Shown: positions 5,629-5,661 of the stretch, piece after piece | Layout: each line of letters opens with the position of its first letter | Position numbering within the stretch: position 1 is the first letter of the stretch | Source: an uncultured Clostridia bacterium | GTDB lineage: Bacteria; Bacillota; Clostridia; Christensenellales; Aristaeellaceae | Length of the DNA stretch: 5,661 nucleotides | Assembly (NCBI GenBank): GCA_934643535.1 | Contig: CAKUCE010000203.1 | Location: 1 to 5,661, forward strand | Reading direction: 5' to 3' | Translations under genes and position numbers: made by a program | The notes under the pieces: model-generated | The model's input: only the letters and a program-made list of their open reading frames with translations | Database searches by the model: none | What the model was told of the DNA's origin: nothing

Positions 5629-5661
5629 ATGAAACTGAACTACAAACGGACGCTGCTGGTG
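5629..5661 (+). CDS. N-terminus of a probable MFS transporter, cut by the window edge
   Basis: Eleven codons are visible, MKLNYKRTLLV, starting at an ATG with GGAGG (5617-5621) 7 nt upstream. The Lys/Asn/Arg-rich start that turns hydrophobic is what one expects before a first membrane helix. It resembles the opening of a group of Clostridia major facilitator transporters that start M-x-LNYKRT-x-L and continue into a helix. That the reading frame is a real gene is well supported by the ribosome binding site, promoter and divergent layout. The transporter assignment rests on recognition of eleven residues and is tentative; the substrate is unknown. Confidence 0.55.
   Translation, partial: MKLNYKRTLLV

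Overview
The window reads as chromosomal DNA of a moderately GC-rich Gram-positive anaerobe-type bacterium (Bacillota, most likely class Clostridia). The main evidence is the minus-strand gene order yicC - remA - gmk - rpoZ - coaBC, a conserved Bacillota housekeeping cluster, together with RemA itself, a protein characteristic of that phylum. Strong AGGAGG ribosome binding sites precede most genes.

Layout from left to right. Positions 1-45 are the last 14 codons of rpmJ (ribosomal protein L36), followed at once by a clear intrinsic terminator (56-87). A glycoside hydrolase family 32 gene (158-1624, +) follows, with its catalytic triad intact and no signal peptide; it is probably an intracellular sucrose-6-phosphate hydrolase or fructosidase. 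Between it and the next terminator lies a minus-strand stretch (about 1699-2163) that translates as the C-terminal part of a class I SAM-dependent methyltransferase. It carries an in-frame amber stop and has no N-terminal half, so it is a decayed gene.

A perfect 18-bp inverted repeat (2165-2203) closes the minus-strand operon. Read in its own direction, the operon is yicC (endoribonuclease family), remA (DNA-binding regulator, TTG start), gmk (guanylate kinase), rpoZ (RNA polymerase omega) and coaBC (two steps of coenzyme A synthesis). Gaps between genes are 3 to 48 nt, so the five are probably co-transcribed from a promoter at 5505-5533. They link RNA turnover, transcription, GTP supply and CoA supply rather than forming one pathway.

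At the right edge a divergent gene starts at 5629 on the plus strand. Only 11 codons are visible, and they resemble the N-terminus of a Clostridia-type MFS transporter. The divergent intergenic region (5477-5628) holds promoter-like elements for both directions and a short inverted repeat in the transporter leader.

No RNA gene, CRISPR array, insertion sequence or convincing new system is visible. The most unusual points are the methyltransferase remnant, the rpmJ terminus bordered by a carbohydrate gene instead of rpsM, and the housekeeping operon ending after coaBC.
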